Notes under the pieces: model-generated
What the model saw: only the letters and a program-made list of their open reading frames with translations
Database searches by the model: none
Told to the model about the DNA's origin: nothing
Assembly (NCBI RefSeq): GCF_007858975.2
Contig: NZ_CP042220.2
Coordinates: forward strand, 4,154,001 to 4,218,000
Reading direction: 5' to 3'
Length of the DNA: 64,000 nt
From: Dickeya poaceiphila
Lineage (GTDB): Bacteria > Pseudomonadota > Gammaproteobacteria > Enterobacterales > Enterobacteriaceae
Position numbers and translations under genes: made by a program
Shown here: in pieces, positions 8,826-20,661 of the stretch
How the letters are laid out: every line of letters starts with the position of its first letter
Numbering within the stretch: the stretch's first letter is position 1

Positions 8826-9020
8826 GGAAGTATTCACCTGATAGCCTGGGAAGCTTATGTTACGCAAGCTGCGTTCACTCCGTAAACCGTAAATGGTGGT
8901 TCAGCAGCGATATAACTGTCGGTTGAATATGGCCTAAGACATCCGAACGACGAACAACAGTAGCCACCCATAAGGATGTCATTTAAAATCACGGCTTGCT
9001 TGTAATGAGAACCATCGCAG

Positions 9021-10121
9021 ATGAATCATAACGTCGCAGCCAACGCGTTCCAGCGTATTTTACTGATTAAATTACGCCATCATGGTGACATGCTGCTGAT
9101 TACTCCTGTTATCAATACGCTGAGCGAATGCTATCCCGAAGCCCAGATAGATGTTCTGATGTATCTGGAAACACAGGATATGCTGGTAGCCAATCCTCGC
9201 ATCCATCGTCTGATAACGATTGATCGACAATGGAAGAAAGAAGGTGTCGCCGCACAGTTGCGCCATGAGTTTCGCCTGCTTAAGGATATAACGGCACAGG
9301 GTTATGACATCGTCGTCAATCTGGCCGATCAGTGGCGTAGCGCTCTGATTACGGGCCTGAGCCGGGCACCGATAAGACTGGGTTTCGGCTTTCCCAAACG
9401 CCAACATGTTTTCTGGCGCTATTGTCATACCCATCTGGTCGATACCCATCGCCATGCGACACAACATACCGTCGAACAAAACCTGTCCATTCTGGACCCA
9501 CTGACGCTACCCGCAGTGAATACACAAGTTTCAATGTGTTATACCCCATCCGACTGGGAACTCTGTCAGAAAAAGCTACACCAGCAGCACATCGGTGAGC
9601 GCTATATCGTCATTCAACCTACGTCGCGCTGGTTCTTCAAATGCTGGAGCGAAGCGAAATGGGCAGAGGTGATTACTGCGCTGCATCAGGAGGGGTATAA
9701 GCTGGTGTTGACGTCAGGGCCAGACGCGTCAGAGCAGCAAATGGTAGCGGATATTCTGGCTCGTTCCCCCGCTGATGGCGTCATATCGTTATCCGGCCAG
9801 TTGACGCTGCGACAGTTAGCCTCCTTGATAGATCATGCTGTGTTGTTTCTGGGCGTAGATTCCGTCCCTATGCACATGGCGGCTGCACTGCAAACCCCGT
9901 GTATTGCGCTATTTGGCCCTTCCAAACTGACATTCTGGCACCCCTGGCAAGCTACCGGGGAGATTATCTGGGCAGGTCATTACGGCAAATTGCCTGATCC
10001 TGATGATATTGATACCCAAACCGATCAGCGTTATCTGGATCTGATTCCTGCAGACGATGTGATTGCCGCAGCTCGGAGGCAGTTATCTCGTGAAACAACA
10101 TCAGTGAGACAACTAGTGTGA
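9021..10121 (+). CDS. waaQ: LPS core heptosyltransferase III
   Basis: A 366-aa GT9 protein, FQRILLIKLRHHGDMLLITP at the N-terminus and VIQPTSRWFFKCWSEAKWAE plus FLGVDSVPMHMAAALQTP in the C-terminal half, all hallmarks of WaaQ. It adds heptose III to heptose II of the inner core. The order waaQ-wabG-wabH-waaA-waaE-coaD matches the core cluster of Klebsiella and Serratia. A 195-bp gap separates it from the divergent wabN. I looked for a JUMPstart/ops element there and saw no convincing match. wabG starts 10 bp downstream. Confidence 0.87.
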   Translation: MNHNVAANAFQRILLIKLRHHGDMLLITPVINTLSECYPEAQIDVLMYLETQDMLVANPRIHRLITIDRQWKKEGVAAQLRHEFRLLKDITAQGYDIVVNLADQWRSALITGLSRAPIRLGFGFPKRQHVFWRYCHTHLVDTHRHATQHTVEQNLSILDPLTLPAVNTQVSMCYTPSDWELCQKKLHQQHIGERYIVIQPTSRWFFKCWSEAKWAEVITALHQEGYKLVLTSGPDASEQQMVADILARSPADGVISLSGQLTLRQLASLIDHAVLFLGVDSVPMHMAAALQTPCIALFGPSKLTFWHPWQATGEIIWAGHYGKLPDPDDIDTQTDQRYLDLIPADDVIAAARRQLSRETTSVRQLV

Positions 10122-10131
10122 GACAAGTATT

Positions 10132-11259
10132 GTGACGCCATTACGTATCGCGATAGTGCGGCAAAAATATCGTCCTGACGGTGGGGCAGAACGGTTTATC
10201 GGGCGGGCGCTTGAGGCTCTGTCTACCGATAATCTGCAGCTCAACGTGATTACCCGCGAATGGCAGGGTGATAGAAAAGCCAACTGGCAATTGCACTTAT
10301 GTAATCCGCGCTACTGGGGGCGTATCAACCGCGAGCGTAGCTTTGCCGGGGCAGCGCGAACGCTATGGCATCAGCAACGTTTCGATCTGGTTCAAAGTCA
10401 TGAGCGTATCGCGGGTTGCGATATTTATCGTGCCGGTGATGGTGTTCATCGCCGCTGGTTACAACAACGAGCGCGACTGCTGCCAACGTGGCGCAGCAAA
10501 CTTCTGTTCACAAATCGTTTCCATCGCTATGTGATGCAGGCAGAAACGGACATGTACCACAATCCGCAGCTCAAGGCCGTGATTTGCAATGCTGAAATGA
10601 TAAAGCAGGAAATCATCGACGAATTTAGCCTGCCTGCCAGCAAAATCCATGTGATTTACAACGCCATCGACAGTACCGTGTTTCAGCCTGCCAGTTCGGC
10701 GCAGAGACAACACATTCGCGCCTCGCTGTCGCTGCCAGAGGATGGTTGCGTGCTGGTATTCGTCGGCTCAGGCTTTGAGCGCAAGGGGTTAGACGCGGCG
10801 ATTCGGGCTATCGCCGCCACAAATCGCTATCTGATTGTCGTTGGGCAGGACAAAGCTGAACACAAATATCGCGCTCTCGCCACATCGTTAGGTTGCTTAT
10901 CTCGTATCCGCTTTGTCGGTATGCAAAAGGACCCTCAACCTTACTATCACGCCGCCGATGGATTGCTGCTACCAACGCTGTACGATCCGTTTCCGAACGT
11001 CATTCTGGAAGCCATGGCGTGCGGGTTACCCGTAATCACCTCAACCACCTGCGGGGGTGCAGAATTTATCCTGCCAGAACATAACGGCTACATCTGCGAT
11101 GCGCTGGATATCTCCGCGCTGACTGACGCCATCATGGCTTTGCCATCATCGGCTCCTGGCAGCGCCATGGCACAGGCCGCGCGTACCCGCATCCTTGACG
11201 CGTCACCACAAAAACTTTCGCGGCAGCTCATCTCGCTCTACCAAACCATACTGGAGTAA
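10132..11259 (+). CDS. wabG: Glycosyltransferase WabG (GT4), galacturonic acid to heptose II
   Basis: A 375-aa GT4 enzyme starting from GTG at 10132 (MTPLRIAIVRQKYRPDGGAE), the standard N-terminus for WabG/RfaG-like proteins. The C-terminal GT-B domain has FVGSGFERKGLDAAI near residue 203 and the nucleotide-sugar motif PTLYDPFPNVILEAMACGLP near residue 281, whose conserved glutamates characterise GT4. In Klebsiella, Serratia and Proteus, WabG attaches galacturonic acid to O-3 of heptose II (family knowledge). It sits 10 bp after waaQ and 3 bp before wabH, clearly in one operon. Confidence 0.85.
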   Translation: MTPLRIAIVRQKYRPDGGAERFIGRALEALSTDNLQLNVITREWQGDRKANWQLHLCNPRYWGRINRERSFAGAARTLWHQQRFDLVQSHERIAGCDIYRAGDGVHRRWLQQRARLLPTWRSKLLFTNRFHRYVMQAETDMYHNPQLKAVICNAEMIKQEIIDEFSLPASKIHVIYNAIDSTVFQPASSAQRQHIRASLSLPEDGCVLVFVGSGFERKGLDAAIRAIAATNRYLIVVGQDKAEHKYRALATSLGCLSRIRFVGMQKDPQPYYHAADGLLLPTLYDPFPNVILEAMACGLPVITSTTCGGAEFILPEHNGYICDALDISALTDAIMALPSSAPGSAMAQAARTRILDASPQKLSRQLISLYQTILE

Positions 11260-11262
11260 TAC

Positions 11263-12363
11263 ATGAGGATCCTGATACTTATCGATGGCCTGCCTGGTGG
11301 CGGAGCGGAAAAAGTGGTATTGACGCTCGCCGAAGGATTTATTGCCGCGCAGCATCAGGTTTCGCTGTTCTCCTTGCGAGATGTACAGGCATATCCGCTG
11401 CCTTCAGGGTTAACGTATCAAACCATCATCGATACCTGTCGGACACCCTGGCGTAAATTGCGTGAACTACCGCGCCGTGCAGCGGCACTGGATGTTGCGA
11501 TTCGTGAAGCGGAAGCCCGGCACGGACACTTTGATCTGGTGCTATCGAATCTGCATAAAACGGACCGTATCGTAGCTCAATGCGCGACCCTGAACCGCAG
11601 CAACATCTGGTTCTGCCTACACGGTATGTTTTCCCCTTCTTATCTTGGGCATCGACGCGGTTTTTCACGCTGGCTGAAACGTCAAAAGATTCAACGCATT
11701 TACCAACGGCGCAATCTGATTGGCGTATCCCAGGCAGTACTGGACGACATGATGCAGTCTTTTCACGTCATGCCCAATCGCGCCGAGGTTATCAATAACC
11801 CATTTGATTTTGACCGCATTGCTGCGCTGGCCGCTCAGCCTTGCGAATTGGCGGGTCAGGAATACCTTATTCATGTCGGACGTCTGCACCCACACAAACG
11901 CCATGATCGTTTGCTTCGAGCCTATGCGCTAAGCGGCATTACGCTGCCGTTACTCTTGTTGGGCAAAGGGTCCGATGGATATACGCAGCAGCTCAAGCAG
12001 CTCGCTGAAGAACTCAACATCGCCAATCGGGTCATTTTTCACGGTTTTTGCGAAAATCCTTACCCGTATATTCGCCACGCACGCCTGCTGGTACTCAGCT
12101 CCGACAGTGAAGGATTTGGCAACGTTTTGGTAGAAAGCTTGTTCTGCGGAACACCGGTTGTCAGCACCCGCTGTCCAGGCGGGCCGGAGGAAATTCTGAC
12201 AGGCGATCTGGCCCGCGGCCTGTCCGATCTGAATGAGCCCGCGTTGGCTGATACGATGATATCCGTGTTGCAATCACCGCCGTCGATTGATCCCGAACAG
12301 CTCGCACGCTACCGCCTTGAGACAATCTGCGAGCGCTATCTGGCATTGGCAAAGCCACATTGA
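11263..12363 (+). CDS. wabH: Glycosyltransferase WabH-like (GT4), probable GlcNAc transferase
   Basis: A 366-aa GT4 protein. The N-terminal domain starts MRILILIDGLPGGGAEKVVL. The C-terminal domain has HVGRLHPHKRHDRLLRAY near residue 206 and SSDSEGFGNVLVESLFCGTP near residue 284. In Klebsiella, WabH adds GlcNAc to the WabG-linked galacturonic acid and WabN then deacetylates it; both partners are encoded here. It is tightly linked to wabG (3-bp gap). About 100 bp follow before waaA. Confidence 0.8.
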   Translation: MRILILIDGLPGGGAEKVVLTLAEGFIAAQHQVSLFSLRDVQAYPLPSGLTYQTIIDTCRTPWRKLRELPRRAAALDVAIREAEARHGHFDLVLSNLHKTDRIVAQCATLNRSNIWFCLHGMFSPSYLGHRRGFSRWLKRQKIQRIYQRRNLIGVSQAVLDDMMQSFHVMPNRAEVINNPFDFDRIAALAAQPCELAGQEYLIHVGRLHPHKRHDRLLRAYALSGITLPLLLLGKGSDGYTQQLKQLAEELNIANRVIFHGFCENPYPYIRHARLLVLSSDSEGFGNVLVESLFCGTPVVSTRCPGGPEEILTGDLARGLSDLNEPALADTMISVLQSPPSIDPEQLARYRLETICERYLALAKPH

Positions 12364-12471
12364 TTCTGAATCAGAGCGGGAAGGCCATAGTCTGCCTCCA
12401 GTTACGCTACACCCCGTTGACGATAAGAAAGCAATACATCATTCCCTATTACGAATACAATACCGATGAAT

Positions 12472-13748
12472 ATGTTACAAAAGCTGTATACCTTTCTGTT
12501 TTACATCATCCAGCCGCTTATCTGGCTGCGTCTTTGGCTTCGGGGCCGAAAAATCCCTGCGTACCGCAAACGTTGGGGTGAACGTTATGGTTTCTACAAA
12601 GATCAGGTAAAACCGGAAGGCATACTGCTGCACTCCGTCTCTGTCGGAGAGACGCTGGCCGCAGTACCGTTGGTTCGCGCTTTGCGCCACCGTTACCCGT
12701 CGCTGCCGATTACCGTCACCACCATGACGCCGACCGGCTCTGAGCGCGCGTTATCCGCATTCGGCAAAGATGTCTACCACGTCTACCTGCCGTACGATCT
12801 GCCCGGTGCGATGGCGCGCTTTCTTGATCATGTGCAGCCGCGTCTGGTGATCATCATGGAAACCGAGTTGTGGCCTAACCTCATCACCGCACTGCACCAG
12901 CGAGAAATCCCACTCGTCATTGCCAACGCACGTTTGTCTGAACGCTCCGCTAACGGTTATCGCAAACTCGGCCACTTTATGCGCACGCTGCTGCGTCGCA
13001 TTACCCTTATCGCGGTGCAAAATGCGGAAGACGGCGAGCGCTTTATCAATCTGGGGCTGAAACGCAGCCAGTTGAATGTCACCGGCAGCCTGAAATTCGA
13101 CATTTCTGTCACGCCGGAGCTGGCTGCACGCGCCGTAACATTGCGTCGTCAATGGGCGTCTCTGCGCCCGGTGTGGATTGCTGCCAGCACCCACGACGGC
13201 GAAGAAAAGATCATTGTCGATGCTCATATTGAATTGCTAAAAGCGTTTCCCACTCTGTTGCTGATTCTGGTACCGCGTCACCCTGACCGCTTTGACGACG
13301 CCAAAGCCATCGTCCGCAAAGCGGGATTGGAATATACCCTGCGCAGTGCGGGTAGTATTCCTCCTGCCTCGTCCCATGTCGTGATTGGCGATACCATGGG
13401 CGAATTAATGCTGCTATACGGCATTGCCGATCTGGCATTTGTCGGCGGTAGCCTGATTGAACGGGGCGGTCATAACCCGCTGGAGCCAGCCGCACATGCC
13501 ATCCCGGTGTTGATGGGACCACATACCTTTAATTTCAAGGACATCTGTGCCCGTCTGCAGGAATCCGACGGGTTGATCACCGTGCAGGATACCGCTTCAC
13601 TAGTGAAACAGGTCACGACGCTGCTGTCAGACGATGACTATCGCCGCTACCATGGTCGCCATGCCGTGGACGTACTGCATAAAAATCAGGGTGCGCTGCA
13701 AAGCTTGCTGACCTTGCTTGAGCCATACCTGCCGCCACGGAGCCAGTA

Positions 13749-13749
<1 letters not shown>
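12472..13749 (+). CDS. waaA: 3-deoxy-D-manno-octulosonic acid (Kdo) transferase
   Basis: A 425-aa protein matching WaaA (KdtA) along its whole length. An N-terminal membrane anchor ([20 protein letters not shown]) precedes the GT-B catalytic domain, with [19 protein letters not shown] near residue 43, [10 protein letters not shown] near residue 126 and [20 protein letters not shown] near residue 322. It transfers two Kdo residues from CMP-Kdo to the lipid A precursor and is essential. The start is placed at ATG 12472 because family members begin ML..LYT; an in-frame ATG lies two codons upstream at 12466. The stop codon TAATG overlaps the start of waaE by one base. Confidence 0.95.
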
Positions 13750-15009
<1,260 letters not shown>

Positions 15010-15047
15010 CAGCAGCGTAGTCTTAACTTTTCAGGAAAAAATGGCGT

Positions 15048-15857
15048 TTAACGCTGGCAACGTTTGCAGAAAAAGGTGCTGCGCTGGCCCTGCTTAATAC
15101 TCTCAATCGCGGTGCCGCAATGGCGACAGGGTTCGCCGCTGCGGCCATAAACCTGCAATTCCTGCGCGAAATAACCCGGTTTACCGTCAGATTGCAGGAA
15201 ATCACGCAGCGTAGTGCCGCCCTGCTCAATGGAACGCTGCAATACCTGTTTGATGGTGTGTACTAACTGGTTGGCTTCGGCCTCAGACAACGCCCCCGCT
15301 GGCCGCTCCGGCAGAATGCCGGCGCTGAACAACGATTCACTGGCGTAGATATTGCCGACCCCCACTACCAGCTTGTTGTCCATGATCCACTGCTTAACCG
15401 GCGTCTTACGGCCACGGGATTGGGCAAACAGATAATCGCCGGAAAAATCATCGCTCAGCGGTTCTGGCCCCAGATGCGCCAGCACCGAACTGGCCGCCGG
15501 GTCATCACACCATAACCAGGCGCCGAAACGGCGTGGATCGGTATAACGCAGCACCTTGCCGCTATCCATCACCAGATCGACATGGTCGTGCTTATCCGGC
15601 TCGCGGTATTCCGGCAACACCCGCAGGCTGCCGGACATCCCCAGATGGATGATTATCCAGCCGGTCGGCAACTCAATCAGCAGATATTTAGCACGCCGCT
15701 GCACACTCAGCACAGGCGTATCGCTCAGCGACAGAATTTCAGGAGAAACAGGCCAGCGCAGACGTGCATTACGTACCTCCGCATACAAAATGGTATGGCC
15801 GACCAACCAAGGCGAAATCCCCCGGCGACTGGTTTCCACTTCGGGTAACTCTGGCAT
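15048..15857 (-). CDS. mutM: Formamidopyrimidine-DNA glycosylase
   Basis: A 269-aa protein with the invariant N-terminus MPELPEVET, in which Pro2 (after Met removal) is the catalytic nucleophile and Glu3 the acid. Further features are the helix-two-turn-helix with [17 protein letters not shown] near residue 165 and a C-terminal zinc finger, CRHCGT ... FFCKRCQR. The enzyme excises 8-oxoguanine and ring-opened purines. It lies downstream of rpmBG with the rpmG terminator between, the order seen in E. coli. Confidence 0.97.
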   Translation of the reverse strand: MPELPEVETSRRGISPWLVGHTILYAEVRNARLRWPVSPEILSLSDTPVLSVQRRAKYLLIELPTGWIIIHLGMSGSLRVLPEYREPDKHDHVDLVMDSGKVLRYTDPRRFGAWLWCDDPAASSVLAHLGPEPLSDDFSGDYLFAQSRGRKTPVKQWIMDNKLVVGVGNIYASESLFSAGILPERPAGALSEAEANQLVHTIKQVLQRSIEQGGTTLRDFLQSDGKPGYFAQELQVYGRSGEPCRHCGTAIESIKQGQRSTFFCKRCQR

Positions 15858-15890
15858 GTCTCCTCCTGCGAACTGTCCGGCTGAAGGGAT

Positions 15891-15918
15891 AAAAAAACCC
15901 GGCCAAAGCCGGGTTTTT
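15891..15918 (-). terminator. Rho-independent terminator of rpmBG
   Basis: The stem AACCCGGC / GCCGGGTT with a 4-nt loop is followed on the minus strand by a run of U (the A-run at 15891-15897 on the plus strand). It lies between the rpmG stop and the mutM start, so it should end the ribosomal-protein transcript, with some readthrough into mutM. Confidence 0.85.
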
Positions 15919-15932
15919 CAGATCCACTAAAA

Positions 15933-16103
<171 letters not shown>

Positions 16104-16111
16104 TCAGTTCC

Positions 16112-16369
<258 letters not shown>

Positions 16370-16414
16370 TCAGCTCGAGCTTCGTAGAGGGTGTTGGCCG
16401 CCTCGTCAGGCTCT

Positions 16415-16513
16415 AGAGCCCATCTCAGCAACTTCACTGAAAAGACTCTGTCATCAGGATAAACCTGCTGAGATAGGCTCTTAACGCCACACCCAAGATT
16501 CTCAAAGGTGGCG
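16415..16513 (-). promoter_or_regulatory. Structured 5' leader of rpmBG mRNA (two hairpins)
   Basis: Two inverted repeats lie between the rpmBG promoter and rpmB. The larger has 16-bp arms, AGAGCCCATCTCAGCA (16415-16430) and TGCTGAGATAGGCTCT (16466-16481), with one mismatch and a 35-nt loop. The smaller has 6-bp arms, CGCCAC (16485-16490) and GTGGCG (16508-16513). The leader is about 160 nt long. Position and structure suggest an autoregulatory or RNA-stability element for a ribosomal-protein operon; that function is inference. Confidence 0.55.
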
Positions 16514-16514
16514 T

Positions 16515-16543
16515 AGTATACGCTCTGAAGCGTATGCGCTCAA
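16515..16543 (-). promoter_or_regulatory. Sigma-70 promoter of rpmBG
   Basis: On the minus strand a -35 TTGAGC (16538-16543) is separated by exactly 17 bp from a -10 TATACT (16515-16520). It lies between radC and rpmB, on the strand and at the position expected for the highly expressed rpmBG operon. Confidence 0.7.
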
Positions 16544-16586
16544 GTCCCGAACAACTAAAGATCCCTCAGGATCGCGGAAATATCTT

Positions 16587-17252
16587 TCAAATCCACCCCC
16601 GCTCGGCAAAAGAAACGTACTCGCCACGCCCGATGACCAGGTGGTCAAGCACCCGGATATCCAGCAATTGGCAGGCCTGAACGATTTTTCCGGTGATGGA
16701 ACGGTCCGCCTGACTAGGCTCCGCACGCCCCGACGGATGGTTATGCGCCAAAATCAGCGCAGCGGCGTTGGTTTTGAGCGCTTCACGCACAATCTCGCGG
16801 GGATGCACCTCCACGCGGTTGATAGTGCCGGCAAACATCTCCTGATGACGAATCACCCGATGCTGGTTATCCAGAAACATCACCAGAAAAACTTCCCGCT
16901 CCTGATGCGCCAGCAGCAAGTGCAGATACTGCTGCGTCATCTCAGGATTAAGCATGGCATCCTCCCGCGCCAGATGAGAGGAAAACAACCGGCGGGCCAG
17001 CTCCGTCACCGCCTGTAACTGCGTATATTTAGAGATCCCCACGCCCCGTGCGGTACAGAAAGTGTCTTTGTCCGCCGTCATTAACTGATACAACGATCCG
17101 AACTGCGCCAGCAGACTTTCCGCCAGTTGCATCACATGTGTACCCGCAACGCCGGTGCGCAAAAAGATCGCCAGCAGTTCCGCATCACTCAACGCTCCAG
17201 CACCCAACGCCATCAATTTTTCACGTGGCGCATCTCCGCCATTCCATGTCAT
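16587..17252 (-). CDS. radC: RadC family protein (JAB/MPN metalloprotease fold)
   Basis: 221 aa, the usual RadC length. It has an N-terminal helix-hairpin-helix part ([14 protein letters not shown]) and a C-terminal MPN domain with the metal motif [14 protein letters not shown] near residue 171. The cellular role is unsettled despite the name. The start is set at ATG 17252 because it has an AAGGAG site 7 nt upstream and begins [13 protein letters not shown] like relatives; the frame stays open a further 11 codons. It is divergent from coaBC. Confidence 0.93.
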   Translation of the reverse strand: MTWNGGDAPREKLMALGAGALSDAELLAIFLRTGVAGTHVMQLAESLLAQFGSLYQLMTADKDTFCTARGVGISKYTQLQAVTELARRLFSSHLAREDAMLNPEMTQQYLHLLLAHQEREVFLVMFLDNQHRVIRHQEMFAGTINRVEVHPREIVREALKTNAAALILAHNHPSGRAEPSQADRSITGKIVQACQLLDIRVLDHLVIGRGEYVSFAERGWI

Positions 17253-17441
17253 GACCGTTCTCCTTCCCAAACGCTGGCTTATCATCCCATGTGCGTGTCA
17301 GAGGAACGATGAGCCGATTTATAGGTTGCGAAACGCTTCGCAGTTTTCTCTGTAGCGGGAAATGCGATACCTAAGATTCTTCGACCTGTCCCCGCTTATG
17401 CTAAAATGCGATCCCTTTTCGGCTGACAAACGGATATAACG

Positions 17442-18728
17442 ATGACAGATTCCTCTGGTCTGCACGGGCTTTCCGGCGCTTCGCTTGCGGGAAAACATCT
17501 TGTGGGAAAACATCTTGCGGGAAAACATATTGTACTGGGCATCAGCGGCGGTATTGCCGCGTATAAGTGCCCGGAACTGGTGCGACGCCTGCGCGACAGA
17601 GGCGCTGAAGTGCGCGTGGTAATGACGCCAGCTGCCGGCGCGTTTATCACTCCGTTGACGCTGCAGGCGGTATCCGGTCATCCGGTCTCGAATGATCTGC
17701 TTGATCCCGCCGCCGAGGCCGCTATGGGCCACATTGAGCTGGGAAAATGGGCGGACTTGGTGATTCTGGCACCTGCGTCAGCGGATCTGATCGCCCGGCT
17801 GGCGGCTGGCATGGCTAACGACCTGCTGACCACCGTCTGTCTGGCGACAGCGGCACCGATAGCCATCGCGCCGGCCATGAACCAGCAGATGTACCGCGCT
17901 GCCGCGACACAGCACAATCTGGGCGTACTGGCTGCCCGTGGCGCGTTGATTTGGGGTCCGGACAGCGGCAGCCAGGCTTGTGGCGATGTCGGCCCAGGCC
18001 GAATGATTGATCCGCTGATGATGGTTGCAAACGCCAGCACGCACTTCGCCCATGTCAATGATTTGCAACACCTGAATGTTATGGTAACGGCAGGACCAAC
18101 GCGTGAAGCATTGGACCCGGTGCGTTTCATCAGCAACCACAGTTCCGGGAAAATGGGGTTTGCCATCGCCGCCGCCGCCGCCGCACGGGGGGCGCAGGTG
18201 ACGTTAATCGCAGGACCGGTTAATTTGCCGACACCGGATAACGTCACCCGTATTGATGTTATCAGCGCGCAAGACATGCATCAGGCGGTCATGGCGCACG
18301 CCGCTCAGCAGCAGATTGTCATCGGGTGTGCCGCCGTGGCGGACTACCGGGCGCAGGTAATTGCCGATGAAAAGATCAAAAAGCAGGGTGATGAAATCAG
18401 TGTCACTCTGGTCAAAAATCCGGATATCATCGCCGATGTGGCTGCCATGAGCGAAAATCGGCCTTATGTTGTCGGGTTTGCCGCCGAAACCAGTAATGTG
18501 GAAGAATACGCTCGCCAGAAGCTGGCCCGCAAACAGTTGGACCTGATTTGCGCGAATGATGTATCCCTTTCCGATCAGGGGTTTAACTCGGAAAATAATG
18601 CATTACACCTTTTCTGGTCAGGTGGAGACAAACGTCTGCCGCACGGCAGCAAACACCTGTTGGGCCAACAGTTAATTGACGAGATTGTCAGCCGTTATGA
18701 TGAAAAAAATCGACGTAAAGATTCTTGA
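17442..18728 (+). CDS. coaBC: Bifunctional phosphopantothenoylcysteine decarboxylase / phosphopantothenate-cysteine ligase
   Basis: A 428-aa bifunctional enzyme. The N-terminal flavoprotein CoaC domain has [20 protein letters not shown] and PAMNQQMY, with the catalytic His in [11 protein letters not shown]. The C-terminal CoaB domain has [20 protein letters not shown] and GCAAVADYR. It performs two consecutive CoA steps. The N-terminus is about 22 residues longer than in E. coli Dfp, and part of this comes from a 15-bp triplicated repeat (17485-17529) encoding AGKHL-like units. A shorter start is not available in frame near the usual position. dut overlaps its 3' end. Confidence 0.95.
   Translation: MTDSSGLHGLSGASLAGKHLVGKHLAGKHIVLGISGGIAAYKCPELVRRLRDRGAEVRVVMTPAAGAFITPLTLQAVSGHPVSNDLLDPAAEAAMGHIELGKWADLVILAPASADLIARLAAGMANDLLTTVCLATAAPIAIAPAMNQQMYRAAATQHNLGVLAARGALIWGPDSGSQACGDVGPGRMIDPLMMVANASTHFAHVNDLQHLNVMVTAGPTREALDPVRFISNHSSGKMGFAIAAAAAARGAQVTLIAGPVNLPTPDNVTRIDVISAQDMHQAVMAHAAQQQIVIGCAAVADYRAQVIADEKIKKQGDEISVTLVKNPDIIADVAAMSENRPYVVGFAAETSNVEEYARQKLARKQLDLICANDVSLSDQGFNSENNALHLFWSGGDKRLPHGSKHLLGQQLIDEIVSRYDEKNRRKDS
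17485..17529 (+). repeat. 15-bp tandem triplication within coaBC
   Basis: Three consecutive units: TTGCGGGAAAACATC (17485-17499), TTGTGGGAAAACATC (17500-17514) and TTGCGGGAAAACATA (17515-17529). They keep the reading frame and encode repeated AGKHL-type pentapeptides ahead of the flavin-binding domain of CoaC. Confidence 0.9.
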
Positions 18729-19155
18729 TGCGCGTATCGGGCAGCAGTTCCCGCTGCCGACCTATGCAACGCCGGGTTCTGCCGGGCTGGATTTGCGCGC
18801 TTGTCTGGACAGCGCGATAGAACTGGCGGCGGGTGAAACCACGCTGGTGCCGACCGGTCTGGCTATCCACATCGCCGACCCGTCGCTGGCAGCCGTGATC
18901 CTGCCCCGCTCCGGTCTTGGTCACAAACACGGTGTGGTGCTGGGTAATCTGGTGGGGTTGATCGATTCCGACTATCAGGGGCAGTTGATGGTGTCGGTAT
19001 GGAACCGCGGTAGCCAGTCTTTCACTATCGAACCCGGTGAACGCATTGCCCAGATGGTATTTGTGCCGGTGGTGCAGGCCGAGTTTAATCTGGTTAACGA
19101 TTTCGTCGGCAGCGAACGGGGAGACGGTGGTTTCGGCCATTCCGGTCGCCACTGA
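18697..19155 (+). CDS. dut: Deoxyuridine 5'-triphosphate nucleotidohydrolase
   Basis: 152 aa starting [15 protein letters not shown], the same start and length as E. coli Dut. All five dUTPase motifs are visible, among them [29 protein letters not shown] and the C-terminal arm [11 protein letters not shown]. The trimeric enzyme hydrolyses dUTP to dUMP. It overlaps coaBC by 32 bp, so translation is coupled. A short hairpin (GCCACAG / CTGTGGC, 19191-19215) without a U-run follows before slmA. Confidence 0.96.
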   Translation: MMKKIDVKILDARIGQQFPLPTYATPGSAGLDLRACLDSAIELAAGETTLVPTGLAIHIADPSLAAVILPRSGLGHKHGVVLGNLVGLIDSDYQGQLMVSVWNRGSQSFTIEPGERIAQMVFVPVVQAEFNLVNDFVGSERGDGGFGHSGRH

Positions 19156-19263
19156 TACGCCCTATCCTTGCCTCCCAGGAAAACAATAAAGCCACAGCGT
19201 GAATGCGACTGTGGCGCTACCTGGTGTTTGTCCGTCACATTTTTATCAAGGGCCTTTTCTGAC

Positions 19264-19860
19264 ATGGCAGAGAAAGAAAATACGAAAAGGAATCGTCGCG
19301 AGGAAATTCTGCAGGCTCTGGCGCAGATGCTGGAATCCAGCGACGGCAGTCAACGCATCACCACCGCCAAGCTGGCCGCCACCGTCGGCGTTTCAGAAGC
19401 CGCGCTTTATCGGCATTTTCCCAGCAAAACGCGGATGTTTGACAGCCTGATCGAATTTATTGAAGACAGCCTGACCACCCGCATCAACCTGATTCTGCAG
19501 GATGAAAAAGACACCTTTAACCGGCTGCGACTGATTTTGTTGCTGATTCTCGGCTTTGCGGAGAAAAATCCCGGTTTAACGCGCATTATCACCGGCCATG
19601 CGCTGATGTTCGAACAGGACCGCTTGCAAGGCCGCATAAACCAGTTGTTTGACCGCATCGAATCTCAACTGCGTCAGGTACTGCGCGAACACAAACTACG
19701 CGGCGGCGCAGCGTTCCGCCATGACGAAACGCTGCTGGCCAGCCAGTTGCTGGCGTACTGCGAGGGCATACTCTCGCGCTTTATCCGCTCAGAGTTCCGC
19801 ACCCTGCCCACACAGGACTTCGATATCCGCTGGCCGCTGCTGGCCGCCCAGCTTCAGTAA
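19264..19860 (+). CDS. slmA: Nucleoid occlusion factor SlmA
   Basis: 198 aa, TetR-family, same length as E. coli SlmA. The DNA-binding helix-turn-helix is at about residues 27-55 ([20 protein letters not shown]). SlmA binds specific chromosomal sites and blocks FtsZ ring assembly over the nucleoid. The ATG at 19264 ([16 protein letters not shown]) is the conserved start; the frame is open further upstream without family resemblance. Confidence 0.95.
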   Translation: MAEKENTKRNRREEILQALAQMLESSDGSQRITTAKLAATVGVSEAALYRHFPSKTRMFDSLIEFIEDSLTTRINLILQDEKDTFNRLRLILLLILGFAEKNPGLTRIITGHALMFEQDRLQGRINQLFDRIESQLRQVLREHKLRGGAAFRHDETLLASQLLAYCEGILSRFIRSEFRTLPTQDFDIRWPLLAAQLQ

Positions 19861-19867
19861 ACGCACT

Positions 19868-19886
19868 GCGTGGCAAATCGCCACGC
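19868..19886. terminator. Hairpin between convergent slmA and pyrE
   Basis: A perfect 7-bp stem, GCGTGGC (19868-19874) and GCCACGC (19880-19886), with a 5-nt loop, placed between two convergent stops. There is no clear U-run on either strand, so it may be a 3'-end stabiliser or a weak terminator. Confidence 0.4.
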
Positions 19887-19908
19887 CGCTTACTCCACGC
19901 CTTGCATG

Positions 19909-20550
19909 TTACACGCCGAATTGTGCGCGATAGGCCTGCACCGCGTCCAGATGCGCGGCCATTTCCGGCTTCTCCGCCAACCAGGCAATCAGATCGCCCA
20001 GCGTGATAATCGACGTCACGTTGCACTGGTAATCACGCTCCACTTCCTGAATCGCAGACAATTCACCACGACCGCGCTCCTGTCTGTCCAGTGCTATCAG
20101 CACGCCCGCAAGCGTTGCGCCCTGTGCAGCAATGATCTCCATCGACTCACGAATGGCGGTTCCGGCGGTAATCACATCGTCCACCAGCATGATGCGGCCT
20201 TTCAGCGGACTACCGACCAGACTGCCGCCTTCGCCATGATCCTTGGCCTCTTTACGGTTAAAGCAGTAGGGCACATCACGGTCATGGTGCTCCGCCAACG
20301 CCACCGCGGTGGTGGTGGCAATCGGAATTCCCTTGTAGGCAGGGCCGAACAATACGTCGAATTCGACATCGGCATCCATCAAAGCCTCGGCATAAAAGCG
20401 CCCCAGCAACGCCAGATCGCGCCCGGTATTAAATAACCCGGCATTGAAGAAATAGGGACTGATGCGCCCGGATTTCAGGGTAAATTCGCCGAATTTCAAC
20501 ACCTGTTTGCTGAGTGCGAATTCGATAAACTGGCGCTGGTAGGCTTTCAT
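19909..20550 (-). CDS. pyrE: Orotate phosphoribosyltransferase
   Basis: 213 aa, beginning [20 protein letters not shown] like enterobacterial PyrE, with a GGAGAGGGAGCC ribosome site. The PRPP-binding motif [16 protein letters not shown] lies near residue 120. It makes orotidine 5'-monophosphate in pyrimidine synthesis. The gene follows rph on the same strand with an attenuator between them, as in E. coli. The reading frame extends 31 codons upstream, but those codons cover the attenuator and are not part of the protein. Confidence 0.96.
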   Translation of the reverse strand: MKAYQRQFIEFALSKQVLKFGEFTLKSGRISPYFFNAGLFNTGRDLALLGRFYAEALMDADVEFDVLFGPAYKGIPIATTTAVALAEHHDRDVPYCFNRKEAKDHGEGGSLVGSPLKGRIMLVDDVITAGTAIRESMEIIAAQGATLAGVLIALDRQERGRGELSAIQEVERDYQCNVTSIITLGDLIAWLAEKPEMAAHLDAVQAYRAQFGV

Positions 20551-20627
20551 GGCTCCCTCTCCTGTAACGACGCCGGAAGGCAGGATAACGTCCGCCTTCC
20601 TGACGACATAGCATAAAAAATGATGGC

Positions 20628-20656
20628 ATAAAAAAGCGACCACCGGGGTCGCTTTG
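20628..20656 (-). promoter_or_regulatory. pyrE attenuator (UTP-sensing intrinsic terminator in the rph-pyrE gap)
   Basis: On the minus strand the 8-bp stem AAGCGACC / GGTCGCTT (20634-20641 and 20647-20654 in plus coordinates) with a 5-nt loop is followed by a U-run. It begins 8 nt beyond the rph stop codon. In E. coli, coupled translation of rph and transcription pausing at low UTP suppress the equivalent terminator and let pyrE be transcribed; the arrangement here is the same. Confidence 0.85.
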
Positions 20657-20661
20657 AAAAA

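Noticed and set aside
8826..9020. JUMPstart/ops element upstream of waaQ
   Set aside because: ACAGTAGCC only partly resembles GGCGGTAGC and the longer consensus is absent.
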